DNA of 26,192 nucleotides from JBHPCZ01 sp042573625 (GTDB taxonomy: Bacteria; Desulfobacterota; Desulfobacteria; Desulfobacterales; UBA11574): contig JBHPCZ010000036.1 of assembly GCA_042573625.1 (NCBI GenBank), forward strand, positions 1 to 26,192, written 5' to 3'. Shown piece after piece: positions 1-6,785 of this stretch. The notes under the pieces were generated by a model. That model did not search any database and was not told the DNA's origin. It saw only the letters and a list, made by a program, of their open reading frames with translations. Each line of letters starts with the position of its first letter. Position 1 is the first letter of the stretch. Made by a program: the position numbers and the translations under genes.

Positions 1-14
1 CCGGTGTTTTTAAT

Positions 15-47
15 AAGGATCACCTCCAAAAAAGTTGGAGTGATCCT
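15..47. repeat. Imperfect hairpin at the left edge
   Basis: A near-perfect inverted repeat: GGATCA-C-CTCCA (17-28) pairs with TGGAG-TGATCC (36-46) around a short A-rich loop, with one bulged C. No T-run follows on either strand, so it is not a clear intrinsic terminator. It could be the end of an upstream transcript, or part of the repeat-rich block that continues to about 360. Confidence 0.5.
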
Positions 48-364
48 AAGGATCCAAGGGGTCAAGGATTCAAGGATTCGAGGGAAACGCTAAAAAATTA
101 TAAAGAATGAAAAGTGCGGATTATATTCGGTCACTCTATATTGGCTATGGATCCAATTGTGAGTTAGAAACTCAAGTCTTGCTTTCAGGGGACTTAGCCT
201 ACGTCGAAGCTGGAAAATTAGCGGAACTCATTGCTAAGAGAGCAGCGGTTGAAAGGATGCTCAAGGCGTTGATAAAATCGTTAGAAAAAAACACTTGGCC
301 CCTTGAATCCTTGAATCCTCGAATCCTTGTCTGCCTCAGACAGACTTGTATGCCTTGCAGGCAG
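47..364. repeat. Inverted AAGGATTC/GAATCCTT repeats around a gene remnant
   Basis: The left arm (about 47-84) has tandem AAGGATTC units followed by GAGGG. The right arm (about 297-329) has GAATCC units in the opposite orientation after CCCC. About 15 bases match between the arms as an inverted repeat. Two small hairpins follow the right arm: GTCTG-CCT-CAGAC (329-341) and TGCC-TTGCA-GGCA (351-363). The arms enclose the four-helix-bundle remnant at 107. The arrangement resembles the ends of a small mobile or intervening element, but I see no target-site duplication. Confidence 0.5.
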
Positions 365-412
365 AATTTTCTACAACTAATCTGGAGAAGAACCGCCTTT
401 TTAAACGGATAA
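107..412 (+). pseudogene. C-terminal remnant of a four-helix-bundle (S23/23S-rRNA intervening-sequence type) protein
   Basis: Residues 1-65 read like the second half of the small four-helix-bundle proteins known as S23 or IVP proteins: a DYIRSLYIGYGS segment, then an ELETQVLLSGDL helix, then a helix ending MLKALIKSLEK. Complete members are about 115-130 residues and begin with a helix containing the VWQKA-type motif. That half is missing, because an in-frame TAA at 101-103 lies just before the ATG. The last 35 or so codons run through the flanking repeat and look like read-through rather than protein. The frame's stop overlaps the ATG of the next gene by one base (TAATG). I read it as a broken gene. 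The family is associated with insertions in 23S rRNA helices and with retroelement-type loci; neither is visible here. Confidence 0.5.
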
Positions 413-2019
413 TGCCTTTTTCAATCATAAAAGCGGACTCTATTCGATACGCTTACCTGAAAAACAGCAGTGAATGGGTCCTTGACAATATTAATCTAAC
501 CGTTCCACACGGTGAATATCTACTCCTTTGCGGCGCCAGCGGATCCGGAAAATCAACGCTCTGCAGAACGTTTAACGGACTTATCCCTCACTTTTACGGC
601 GGCACATTGAATGGAGAGATACGTGTTGCCGGATTGATCTCGACCCGACATTCGGTTGGCGATCTATTCGAACTGGTGGGTATTGTACTCCAAAATCCCG
701 AAGCGCAGCTGTTCAACGGCTCGGTAGAGCGTGAGATTGTTTTTGGCCTGGAAAGCCTCGGGCTGCCCCGTTCCGAAATCGAGAAACGGCTTGCGGCAAT
801 CTCGGAAGCGGTAAACATTTCAGATCTTTTAAATCGCAATCCCCATGAACTGTCCGGCGGCGAACAGCAACTGGTGTCCATCGCGGCCATCCTGGCACTC
901 GAGCCGAAACTGATCGTGCTGGATGAACCCTACGCCAACCTGGATCCGGTTAATGTACGCCGGATTCGGGAGCTGCTCAAGCAGATACACCGGCAGGGAA
1001 TGGGAGTGGTCATCAGCGAACACCGCCTGCGATACACGGTGGCGGACGCGCAGCGAATGGTGGTTTTGCACGAAGGACGGGTGGTACTGGACGGTCCGCC
1101 CGAAGAAGTGCTGACCCGGGATGTGGAACCCTTTGGACTTGAACTGCCACTTCCGGTGCGTGCGGGGCGGCAACTCGATCTGAAGCGACCTCCTTTGAAC
1201 CTGGCAACGTTAAAATCAAACGTCTCTTCGAACCGGCCTCTGCCTGATTTGAGGCCGGTTCCCTTGGCCCCCCCGCCTATAGAAGCCGAAACCGTATTGG
1301 AAGCAGAGGCGGTTTCATTCACCTTAAACGGCGCTTCTATTATAAACAACATCAGCCTTACCCTGAGGCAGGGGGAATGCCTGGCGGTCGTAGGGGCCAA
1401 CGGAGCAGGCAAGACCACCCTTCTTAAGCTTTTGAACGGATTGTATCGTACAACCCGGGGCCGGGTTTTTGTGAAGGGGCAGGATGCCGCACAACTCAAA
1501 GTCTCCCAGCTGGCCCGCCACATGGGTATCGCTTTTCAGAATCCAAACAGCCAGTTCTTCAAACTTTCCGTTCGGGATGAAATTAAAGTGGGTGCCCAGA
1601 TACTCGACTGTTATGATGAAAAATGGTTTGATGAACTGACTCAGCTGTTTCGGCTGGAACCGCTACTGGATCGTTCTCCGTACCGATTAAGCGGCGGGGA
1701 AAAAAAACGTGTGGCGTTTGCCGCCGCCCTGGCTGCAAAGCCGGCGATCCTCGCGCTGGATGAACCCACGGCCGGACAGGACGGTTATTTTCGACGCGCA
1801 CTGGGCGGTTTCATGGCTGAACTCCGATTGCGGGGACAGGCGGTTTTGCTGATAACCCATGATCTGGAGTTCGCCGAACAGCACGCGCACCGATGGCTTC
1901 TGATGTCCAAAGGGCAGGTGGTCACGGAGGGAGCACCCCGACATGCCATGTCCGATAAAAACGCCATGAGCCTTGCCGGACTGGAACCAACAGATTCGTT
2001 TAAATTGTATGAACAATAA
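412..2019 (+). CDS. ECF-type transporter ATPase, two fused ATPase domains
   Basis: This cytoplasmic ATPase powers an energy-coupling-factor importer, the vitamin and metal uptake class. Two complete ABC domains lie in one 535-residue chain. Domain 1 has Walker A GASGSGKST (about 41-49), signature LSGGEQQ (147) and Walker B LIVLDEP (167). Domain 2 has GANGAGKTT (328), LSGGEKK (426) and ILALDEPTAGQD. A proline-rich linker at about 260-300 joins them. Each Q-loop (QNPEAQLF, QNPNSQFF) is of the CbiO/EcfA type. I chose ATG 412 because the domain begins right after it; a TTG at 346 would add residues encoded by the flanking repeat. No strong ribosome site is visible (GGAGAAG at 383 is distant). The EcfT gene follows 58 bases later. 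The EcfA1 and EcfA2 roles are fused, and the substrate cannot be read from the sequence. Confidence 0.9.
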   Translation: MPFSIIKADSIRYAYLKNSSEWVLDNINLTVPHGEYLLLCGASGSGKSTLCRTFNGLIPHFYGGTLNGEIRVAGLISTRHSVGDLFELVGIVLQNPEAQLFNGSVEREIVFGLESLGLPRSEIEKRLAAISEAVNISDLLNRNPHELSGGEQQLVSIAAILALEPKLIVLDEPYANLDPVNVRRIRELLKQIHRQGMGVVISEHRLRYTVADAQRMVVLHEGRVVLDGPPEEVLTRDVEPFGLELPLPVRAGRQLDLKRPPLNLATLKSNVSSNRPLPDLRPVPLAPPPIEAETVLEAEAVSFTLNGASIINNISLTLRQGECLAVVGANGAGKTTLLKLLNGLYRTTRGRVFVKGQDAAQLKVSQLARHMGIAFQNPNSQFFKLSVRDEIKVGAQILDCYDEKWFDELTQLFRLEPLLDRSPYRLSGGEKKRVAFAAALAAKPAILALDEPTAGQDGYFRRALGGFMAELRLRGQAVLLITHDLEFAEQHAHRWLLMSKGQVVTEGAPRHAMSDKNAMSLAGLEPTDSFKLYEQ

Positions 2020-2057
2020 AATTGCTAACGCAATTTTATGTAACGCGGCTTCGCCGC
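2018..2057. repeat. Two consecutive hairpins between the ECF ATPase and EcfT genes
   Basis: AAAATTGC (2018-2025) pairs perfectly with GCAATTTT (2030-2037) around TAAC. GCGGC (2045-2049) pairs with GCCGC (2053-2057) around TTC. The first begins inside the stop codon of the ATPase gene. No T-run follows the second hairpin, so transcription may continue. They could act as RNA-processing or stability elements that set the ratio of ATPase to membrane protein. Confidence 0.6.
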
Positions 2058-2077
2058 TTGAGGAAAAATGAAGGGCT

Positions 2078-2743
2078 GTGCCTGTGTTTGATCCGCGTAC
2101 AAAACTGATATTTTCAATATTTTATGCGGTATTGGTAATGGTTTCCAACCGAACTGCCGGCTTGACACTGGAATGGGGCGCGCTGATATTGCTTATCGTC
2201 TTAATGACGCAGGGAAAGGCATATTTGCGATGGCTGCGGTTGGTGATGCCCATGGCCCTGTTTTTCGGGGCAATAACCTGGTGGTCGATCAACCTTGAAG
2301 CAGGAACGGTCGCGGCTCTCAAACTCCTTACACTGACGACTGTCTTTTTTGCCTTCTTCTCCACAACTTTACCCGAAGATCTGGGAAATGCTTTGATCGA
2401 GTGGGGGTTGCCGTACACTGTCGCTTTTGTGCTGAGCACTTCCTTGCAGTTTGTTCCGGTCATCAGCCGAAAAGCCAAAAACGTCCTGGATGCCCAGCGC
2501 ACCCGGGGCATCCCTGTAGAACCGGGTTGGTCTGCCCTGCGCCACTATCCGGCATTCTTCATCCCGCTGTTGATTCAGGCATTTCAACTGGCCGAGGAAT
2601 TGGCAGAAGCCATGGAATCACGAGGTTTCGGGCGTCCGGGGAGGACCTTTTTAAAGGAATACCGGATGGGTTATAGGGATTGGGCAGCGCTAGGTGTTGG
2701 TTTTCTGACACTGATCGCACTTATGTCATGGCAGCAACTTTAA
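2078..2743 (+). CDS. ECF transporter transmembrane component (EcfT/CbiQ family)
   Basis: This inner-membrane scaffold couples ATPase movement to the substrate-binding S component. The 221-residue chain starts with the family-typical FDPRTKL segment and has several hydrophobic helices (about 10-95). It then carries the two coupling motifs AxxxRG: AQRTRG at 139-144 and AMESRG at 178-183. The length is slightly below the usual 230-270. The start is GTG 2078; the ATG at 2068 is out of frame and stops quickly. A GAGG at 2060 is a distant, weak ribosome site. It lies 58 bases after the fused ATPase gene on the same strand, so an operon is likely. No S-component gene (small, six-helix membrane protein) is seen in the window, so the substrate is unknown and the S component may lie upstream of the window or elsewhere. 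Confidence 0.87.
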   Translation: MPVFDPRTKLIFSIFYAVLVMVSNRTAGLTLEWGALILLIVLMTQGKAYLRWLRLVMPMALFFGAITWWSINLEAGTVAALKLLTLTTVFFAFFSTTLPEDLGNALIEWGLPYTVAFVLSTSLQFVPVISRKAKNVLDAQRTRGIPVEPGWSALRHYPAFFIPLLIQAFQLAEELAEAMESRGFGRPGRTFLKEYRMGYRDWAALGVGFLTLIALMSWQQL

Positions 2744-2833
2744 TGCTTGTGCCATTTAAATCCAAACTAAAAAAATGATGCAAAGATTAACTATCAACCT
2801 GTATCCAGCATCATTTATCATGCATCGTTTATT

Positions 2834-3400
2834 ATGCATCTGCATCCAGAAATAATGGATAAAATAGAAGAATACATCGGTAAGCGCACATTAATCATCG
2901 GCGACGTCAATACCGGCAAGACCGATCGATGCGCGGGGATGCTGAAACTGTTTATAAACAAAGGTTACGCAAAAAAAATCGCAATCCTCGACCTGGGCAC
3001 AGATCCGGTTCAAGGCATCGGCGGAAAGATGCAGCCGCCTCCGGGAGCGCCGGTGCTCTACCTGACCGACATCATTTCACCCCCCCGCCTCATGGGGAGG
3101 AATACGAACCACACCTTGCACCTGGCAAACGAAAACGCCAAAACCATAGAAAAAATGTTTGTCAAACTCCGGCAGGAAAAACGGGAAATCCTGTTTGTCA
3201 ACGATGCCACCCTTTACCTTCAGGCCGGCCATTTGAATCGATTTATCGATATACTCGATACTGCCTCAACGCAGGTCATCAACGCTTACTACGGCAACGC
3301 CTTTATCGATTCAGAACTCACCCGGCGGGAAAAACAGTTGACGGAAGATTTGATGAAGGCCTGCGATAGCGTTATCACGATACCCATTGGTGCAACGTAA
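2834..3400 (+). CDS. P-loop NTPase of unknown function linked to the ECF module
   Basis: A 188-residue soluble protein with a clear Walker A, GDVNTGKT (23-30), and a hydrophobic strand, EILFVNDATLYLQ, that fits a Walker B region. I do not recognise a named family. The compact single-domain form resembles small P-loop kinases or nucleotide switches. It begins 90 bases after ecfT on the same strand, which suggests, but does not prove, a role with the importer, for instance in processing the imported compound. ATG 2834 and ATG 2855 are both possible starts; neither has a clear ribosome site, and the P-loop spacing slightly favours 2855. The region just upstream holds several near-repeats of ATGCATC. 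No transmembrane segment or signal peptide is seen. Confidence 0.6.
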   Translation: MHLHPEIMDKIEEYIGKRTLIIGDVNTGKTDRCAGMLKLFINKGYAKKIAILDLGTDPVQGIGGKMQPPPGAPVLYLTDIISPPRLMGRNTNHTLHLANENAKTIEKMFVKLRQEKREILFVNDATLYLQAGHLNRFIDILDTASTQVINAYYGNAFIDSELTRREKQLTEDLMKACDSVITIPIGAT

Positions 3401-3488
3401 GGATATACGTATTCAATTTGTCAAATCTTAAAAAAACTGGATTCTAACCGCAATAATCATATCAGTCGCAGGGTTGATGGGAAGGGTC

Positions 3489-3815
3489 TTAGGGCAAGAT
3501 ATCCACGGCTTGAATCGTAATGAGCCGATCCGGCGCCATTTCCCGCAGAACAGGAAGCACCCGCTTTACGTTTTCTTCCGTGTCCACGAACTGGATGATC
3601 AGCGGCAATTTGCCGCCGATATCCACCAGAGAAGTGGTCTGGACACCGTCTTTTGTCGTAAACCCTGCAACAGCGCGTACAACCGTCCCGCCGGAAAGCC
3701 CTTCCCGCTCAAGCATTCGAAGAATTTCAAGGTGCAACGGCCGCCGACGCCACTTGTCAGCCTCATTGATATAAACGGATACTTGTTTATTTATCGTCTT
3801 CACGGCTAAATCCAT
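3489..3815 (-). CDS. DUF190 family protein, CrcB-associated
   Basis: A small soluble protein of 108 residues with the DUF190 pattern: an N-terminal strand (VSVYINEADKWRRRPLH), an EGLSGGTVVRAVAGF segment with the usual glycine-rich turn, and a C-terminal strand (LPLIIQFVDTEENVKRVLP). The fold resembles PII-like signalling proteins. Its ATG (3813-3815) lies inside the end of crcB, so the two genes overlap by 10 bases and are probably translated together. DUF190 genes are recurrent neighbours of crcB, which fits a regulatory or accessory role in fluoride export, though the exact function is not established. Family assignment is fairly sure; function is inferred from context. Confidence 0.85.
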   Translation of the reverse strand: MDLAVKTINKQVSVYINEADKWRRRPLHLEILRMLEREGLSGGTVVRAVAGFTTKDGVQTTSLVDIGGKLPLIIQFVDTEENVKRVLPVLREMAPDRLITIQAVDILP

Positions 3816-4180
3816 CTGGCAATGGCAATGCCCGCAATCACTCCCATCAATGAGAGCACGTTGTTCATAAAAAAATTCCCGGTTGCCGCCCAGAGGTGCC
3901 CCTGTTCCACCAAGCGCACGGTTTCAAAGGCAAAGCTGGAAAAAGTGGTAAAGGCTCCGCAAAATCCCACGGCAACCAGGAGACGGTATGCGGGATCCGC
4001 GAGAACACGTTCGGTGGTCCAGGCAAGAAACACCCCGATAACAAAGCTTCCGCTGACATTCACGGCCAGTGTGCCCCAGGGCAGGGATGGATCGATGTGC
4101 TTCGCGGTCAAGGAGCTAATCAAGTAGCGGGCGTTCGCGCCTAAGAATCCTCCCAGGCCGACGAGAAAGAAATTATACAT
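3806..4180 (-). CDS. crcB: CrcB/Fluc fluoride ion channel
   Basis: A 124-residue, four-helix inner-membrane protein that dimerises in opposite orientations to let fluoride leave the cell. The family motifs are all present: GGFLGANARY (10-19), GTLAVNVSGSFVIG (36-49) and GFCGAFTTFSSF (72-83). F80 and F83 correspond to the phenylalanines that line the fluoride path, and N41 is the conserved polar residue. The ATG at 4180 is preceded by GGTGGAG, a fair ribosome site. A strong promoter sits about 50 bases upstream. A DUF190 gene overlaps its 3' end. I found no fluoride riboswitch in the leader, so expression may be constitutive. Confidence 0.95.
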   Translation of the reverse strand: MYNFFLVGLGGFLGANARYLISSLTAKHIDPSLPWGTLAVNVSGSFVIGVFLAWTTERVLADPAYRLLVAVGFCGAFTTFSSFAFETVRLVEQGHLWAATGNFFMNNVLSLMGVIAGIAIARWI

Positions 4181-4229
4181 ACGCCGTCTCCACCATTGAT
4201 AACAAGAGTTCCCTCATGATGTTATTAGA

Positions 4230-4258
4230 ATTATGGTAAGAACCAAATCCGAAGTCAA
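4230..4258 (-). promoter_or_regulatory. Sigma-70-type promoter for crcB-DUF190
   Basis: On the minus strand, TTGACT (4258-4253) and CATAAT (4235-4230) are separated by exactly 17 bases. This is a close match to the consensus and gives a leader of about 45 bases before the crcB ATG. The leader contains a small inverted repeat (ATAACA...TGTTAT) but not the conserved core of the fluoride riboswitch. Confidence 0.6.
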
Positions 4259-4287
4259 ATTGATTGTATACCTGACCGGTGGCCAAA

Positions 4288-5844
4288 TTACCCCCTTTTA
4301 GGCAATCTAACCATCGGCTCGTTTATGATCTCATACGGTACGGTTCGCTGGAGTTCGGAAAATGTTGTGATACCGGCCTTTATCTTGTTCAGCGCGTCAT
4401 CAAAAAGAGACCGCATACCCCGCGCCTTTGCAAATTGTCGAATCTTGTGACCAAGGACATCCGCTGAAATCATATCGGCAATCTCTTGGCTGTTAAAGAA
4501 AAACTCGTAAATCCCGACCCGGCCACGATATCCGGTACGGTGACATTCCTCACAGCCCTCCCCGTTGAATAGCCTAAACGAATGTCCCAGGCGTTTGAAT
4601 GTCGCTTTGGCAAGGTTGTCCGGCTCTGTCTTTGTTTTGCACTTGTTACAAATCCGGCGAACAAGGCGTTGCGAGAGCGCACACAGAAGGGAATCGGCAA
4701 TCAGCGACGCGTTCAGCCCTAATACCTTGAGCCGGGAAATCGTCCCCACCGAGTCATTGGTATGTAGCGTTCCCAGCACAAGGTGACCGGTCTGAGCTGC
4801 CCGAAGTGCGACATCAGCAGTCTCCTCGTCCCGGATCTCTCCGATCATCATAATGTCCGGATCCTGTCTGAGAAACGATCGGGCATAATCGGCAAAGTTC
4901 ATGCGAGGTCCGACCTGTTTCTGATTCACTTTGGGAATAATATACTCGATGGGATCTTCCACCGTCAAAATCTTAACCTTGACTGACTTCACTTCCTGAA
5001 GCCCCGAATAGAGGGTGGTGGTTTTACCGCTGCCTGTGGGTCCGGTAACCAGAATCATTCCTTCCGGATTTTTGATCATTTCACGAAACTGAGTGAGGAT
5101 ATATTTGGGAAGACCCAGTTCATCCAGACCGATCGCCGGTTTCTCGCTATCTAGAATTCGTAAAACCGCATCTTCCCCGAACGGGCCGGGAAGAACCGAG
5201 AGCCGGAAATCGATGGGCCTGACCTCTTTACCGATCTCAAATGTGGCGCAGACACGACCATCCTGGGCAGCACGTTTTTCAGATATATCGAGATCAGAAA
5301 GGATCTTAAGTCGAGAAACAACACTGGCAACGTTATCCTTTTGTATCGGGGTATTTACCTGGTGCAGAATTCCATCGATGCGAAAGCGCACGTCTACGTC
5401 ATCTTCATAACACTCGATATGCACATCACTGGCTTTGAGGGATATCGCCCTACCCAAAATCTCATCGATCTGGTGAGCTACTGAAAGGTCTGGATCGAAA
5501 GATATTTTCTGAATTGGCTGAAGCGCCAGTTTTAGTTTTTCATGATGGGTTTCATATTTTGCATATCCTATTTTAATTGCTTTTTTGATCTCATATTCAC
5601 TGAGTCGTACGGGTTTGATGGGGCGGCTCAATATCTTTTCTATCTGATCAACGAGTTTGGCTTCCTCCGGGTCGAGCACACCAATGGTGACCGAGTCCTG
5701 GCCATCGGGGTCAACAACGTCCAGAACAACGACACAATTCTGCATACAGAATTTATAATTTAAAAGCCGTACAGACCCCTCATCGATAGCGAAATGGTCA
5801 AGCTCGGTAAAACACTCAGGCTCCTTATTCATATCCCCCGGCAT
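4288..5844 (-). CDS. GspE/PilB-type secretion or pilus assembly ATPase, orphan
   Basis: A cytoplasmic hexameric ATPase that drives pseudopilus or type IV pilus assembly. The 518 residues include an N-terminal regulatory region (about 1-110), an N2 domain with the ASDVHIE segment, Walker A GPTGSGKT (about 268-275), an Asp box around EDPIEY, Walker B DPDIMMIGEIRDEETA, and a His box AQTGHLVLGTLHTND. The tetracysteine zinc site is CNKC...CEEC. I chose ATG 5844 because AAGGAG lies five bases before it; the in-frame ATG at 5859 places that ribosome site inside the coding region. No secretin, pseudopilin or inner-membrane platform gene is nearby, so the partners are elsewhere. PilB and GspE cannot be told apart from this sequence alone. 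No frameshift or missing catalytic motif is seen. Confidence 0.87.
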   Translation of the reverse strand: MPGDMNKEPECFTELDHFAIDEGSVRLLNYKFCMQNCVVVLDVVDPDGQDSVTIGVLDPEEAKLVDQIEKILSRPIKPVRLSEYEIKKAIKIGYAKYETHHEKLKLALQPIQKISFDPDLSVAHQIDEILGRAISLKASDVHIECYEDDVDVRFRIDGILHQVNTPIQKDNVASVVSRLKILSDLDISEKRAAQDGRVCATFEIGKEVRPIDFRLSVLPGPFGEDAVLRILDSEKPAIGLDELGLPKYILTQFREMIKNPEGMILVTGPTGSGKTTTLYSGLQEVKSVKVKILTVEDPIEYIIPKVNQKQVGPRMNFADYARSFLRQDPDIMMIGEIRDEETADVALRAAQTGHLVLGTLHTNDSVGTISRLKVLGLNASLIADSLLCALSQRLVRRICNKCKTKTEPDNLAKATFKRLGHSFRLFNGEGCEECHRTGYRGRVGIYEFFFNSQEIADMISADVLGHKIRQFAKARGMRSLFDDALNKIKAGITTFSELQRTVPYEIINEPMVRLPKRG

Positions 5845-5848
5845 GATT

Positions 5849-5855
5849 ACTCCTT
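5849..5855 (-). promoter_or_regulatory. Ribosome binding site that fixes the ATPase start
   Basis: AAGGAGT on the minus strand, five bases before ATG 5844. It overlaps codons 2-4 of the longer alternative beginning at 5859, which argues for the shorter protein. Confidence 0.7.
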
Positions 5856-5859
5856 CCAT

Positions 5860-6408
5860 GGTTTGACCTTTGCCCGTAATAAAACCTATTAAAAAATCGG
5901 GTTATTGTCTTTTGAATAAATACGCAATCCAGTATAGATAAGAAGGTCCACGTCGCAATCGAGATCAGCAGAAAAAGAGATGTTTCGCGGTGAAAATCAA
6001 TTCAAGAAAGAGTAGAGATTTGAAAAGAGATGCAACATCCAGTACAGTATTATACGGGAGCTTTTATGTCAAATGATTGGTGATACGCTGGCATCATCAC
6101 TTTTCAAAAAGCATAAATTTCCTGCCTTTTTTGGTTTTTATTGAATTTGGATTTTTGTAGTAGATATAGATTGACTTTGGGTTGAAGCTTTGGCATGAAT
6201 ATGTCATATTCGCGTTTCGGATTTTTATAATATTGTGTTAATGCCATACTGCGGAAGTATCGTCATTCAAGAGATAGCGCCGGTTACTCCATTTGAACCT
6301 GAAAATATAAAGGTTTTTCTTGATTTAAAAAATAAAATATTATAATTGAGTGATCATCAGGGGTAATTGTCTTTCATTTAATTTTGAACATCTCAAAGGG
6401 GGGAAACG
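5860..6408. other. Intergenic region between divergent gspE-like and HU genes
   Basis: About 550 AT-rich bases with no convincing gene on either strand. It must hold the promoters of the two divergent genes. I see a small hairpin, ATACT-GCGGA-AGTAT (6245-6259), a weak GTGAT...ATCAC inverted repeat near 6078-6101, and the candidate HU promoter at 6320. Nothing resembles an RNA gene or repeat array. Confidence 0.6.
6320..6346 (+). promoter_or_regulatory. Candidate promoter for the HU gene
   Basis: TTGATT (6320-6325) and a perfect TATAAT (6341-6346) are separated by 15 bases, which is shorter than the optimum. The surroundings are very AT-rich, so chance matches are likely. Confidence 0.35.
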
Positions 6409-6675
6409 ATGACGAAAGCAGATTTAATTGAAAAGATGGCTAAAGATGCTGCGATTTCAAAGGTTGCGGCGAAAGCGGCATTGGAATCATTTGTTGACGG
6501 TGTTACCAAAGGTCTGAAGAAAAAAAACAGCAGAGTGACTTTAGTCGGTTTTGGAACATTCAGGAAAGTTTATCGAAAAACCCGAATGGGACGCAACCCG
6601 CAGACAGGTGAAAAGATCAAGATTAAGGGCAGAAATACCGTTACTTTTAAGCCGGGAAAAAATCTAAAGCAATAA
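6409..6675 (+). CDS. HU-family DNA-binding protein
   Basis: A nucleoid protein that binds and bends DNA as a dimer. Its 88 residues match the family length of about 90. The N-terminal helices (MTKADLIEKMA..., 1-40) are followed by VTLVGFGTF (43-51) and the DNA-binding arm GRNPQTGEKIKI (61-72), with the intercalating proline at 64. GGGGGG ends six bases upstream of the ATG as a purine-rich ribosome site. It is monocistronic: a 550-base leader region precedes it and a strong terminator follows. HU and IHF subunits are close relatives; RNPQTGE favours HU. Confidence 0.95.
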   Translation: MTKADLIEKMAKDAAISKVAAKAALESFVDGVTKGLKKKNSRVTLVGFGTFRKVYRKTRMGRNPQTGEKIKIKGRNTVTFKPGKNLKQ

Positions 6676-6704
6676 ATTTAAGGTTAGCGCTTTTTGTTTT
6701 CTCT

Positions 6705-6741
6705 AGGGCGAATCCATTTCAATGGATTCGCCCTTTTTGTT
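6705..6741 (+). terminator. Rho-independent terminator of the HU gene
   Basis: A perfect 14-bp stem, AGGGCGAATCCATT (6705-6718) with its complement (6721-6734), followed by TTTTTG. The A-poor left flank gives no comparable T-run for the opposite strand, so it mainly serves the HU transcript. It also lies just past the end of the convergent reductase gene. Confidence 0.9.
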
Positions 6742-6785
6742 TGTGCGGACAATGTGGAATATGTGTAATCGGAACCCATTATTGC

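Noticed and set aside
346..411. TTG-initiated extension of the ECF ATPase
   Set aside because: The extra residues are encoded by the flanking hairpin repeats and do not resemble the family; ATG 412 begins right before the ABC domain.
930..1523. Long minus-strand open frame inside the ECF ATPase
   Set aside because: It is antisense to a gene with intact Walker motifs, is low-complexity in Arg/Ser/Pro and has no family resemblance.
4181..4258. Fluoride riboswitch ahead of crcB
   Set aside because: I looked for the conserved crcB-motif core on the minus strand and did not find it; the leader is also short.
6172..6200. Alternative HU promoter beginning TTGACT
   Set aside because: At 17 bases the -10 would be CATGAA, a poor match; the TATAAT at 6341 is better.
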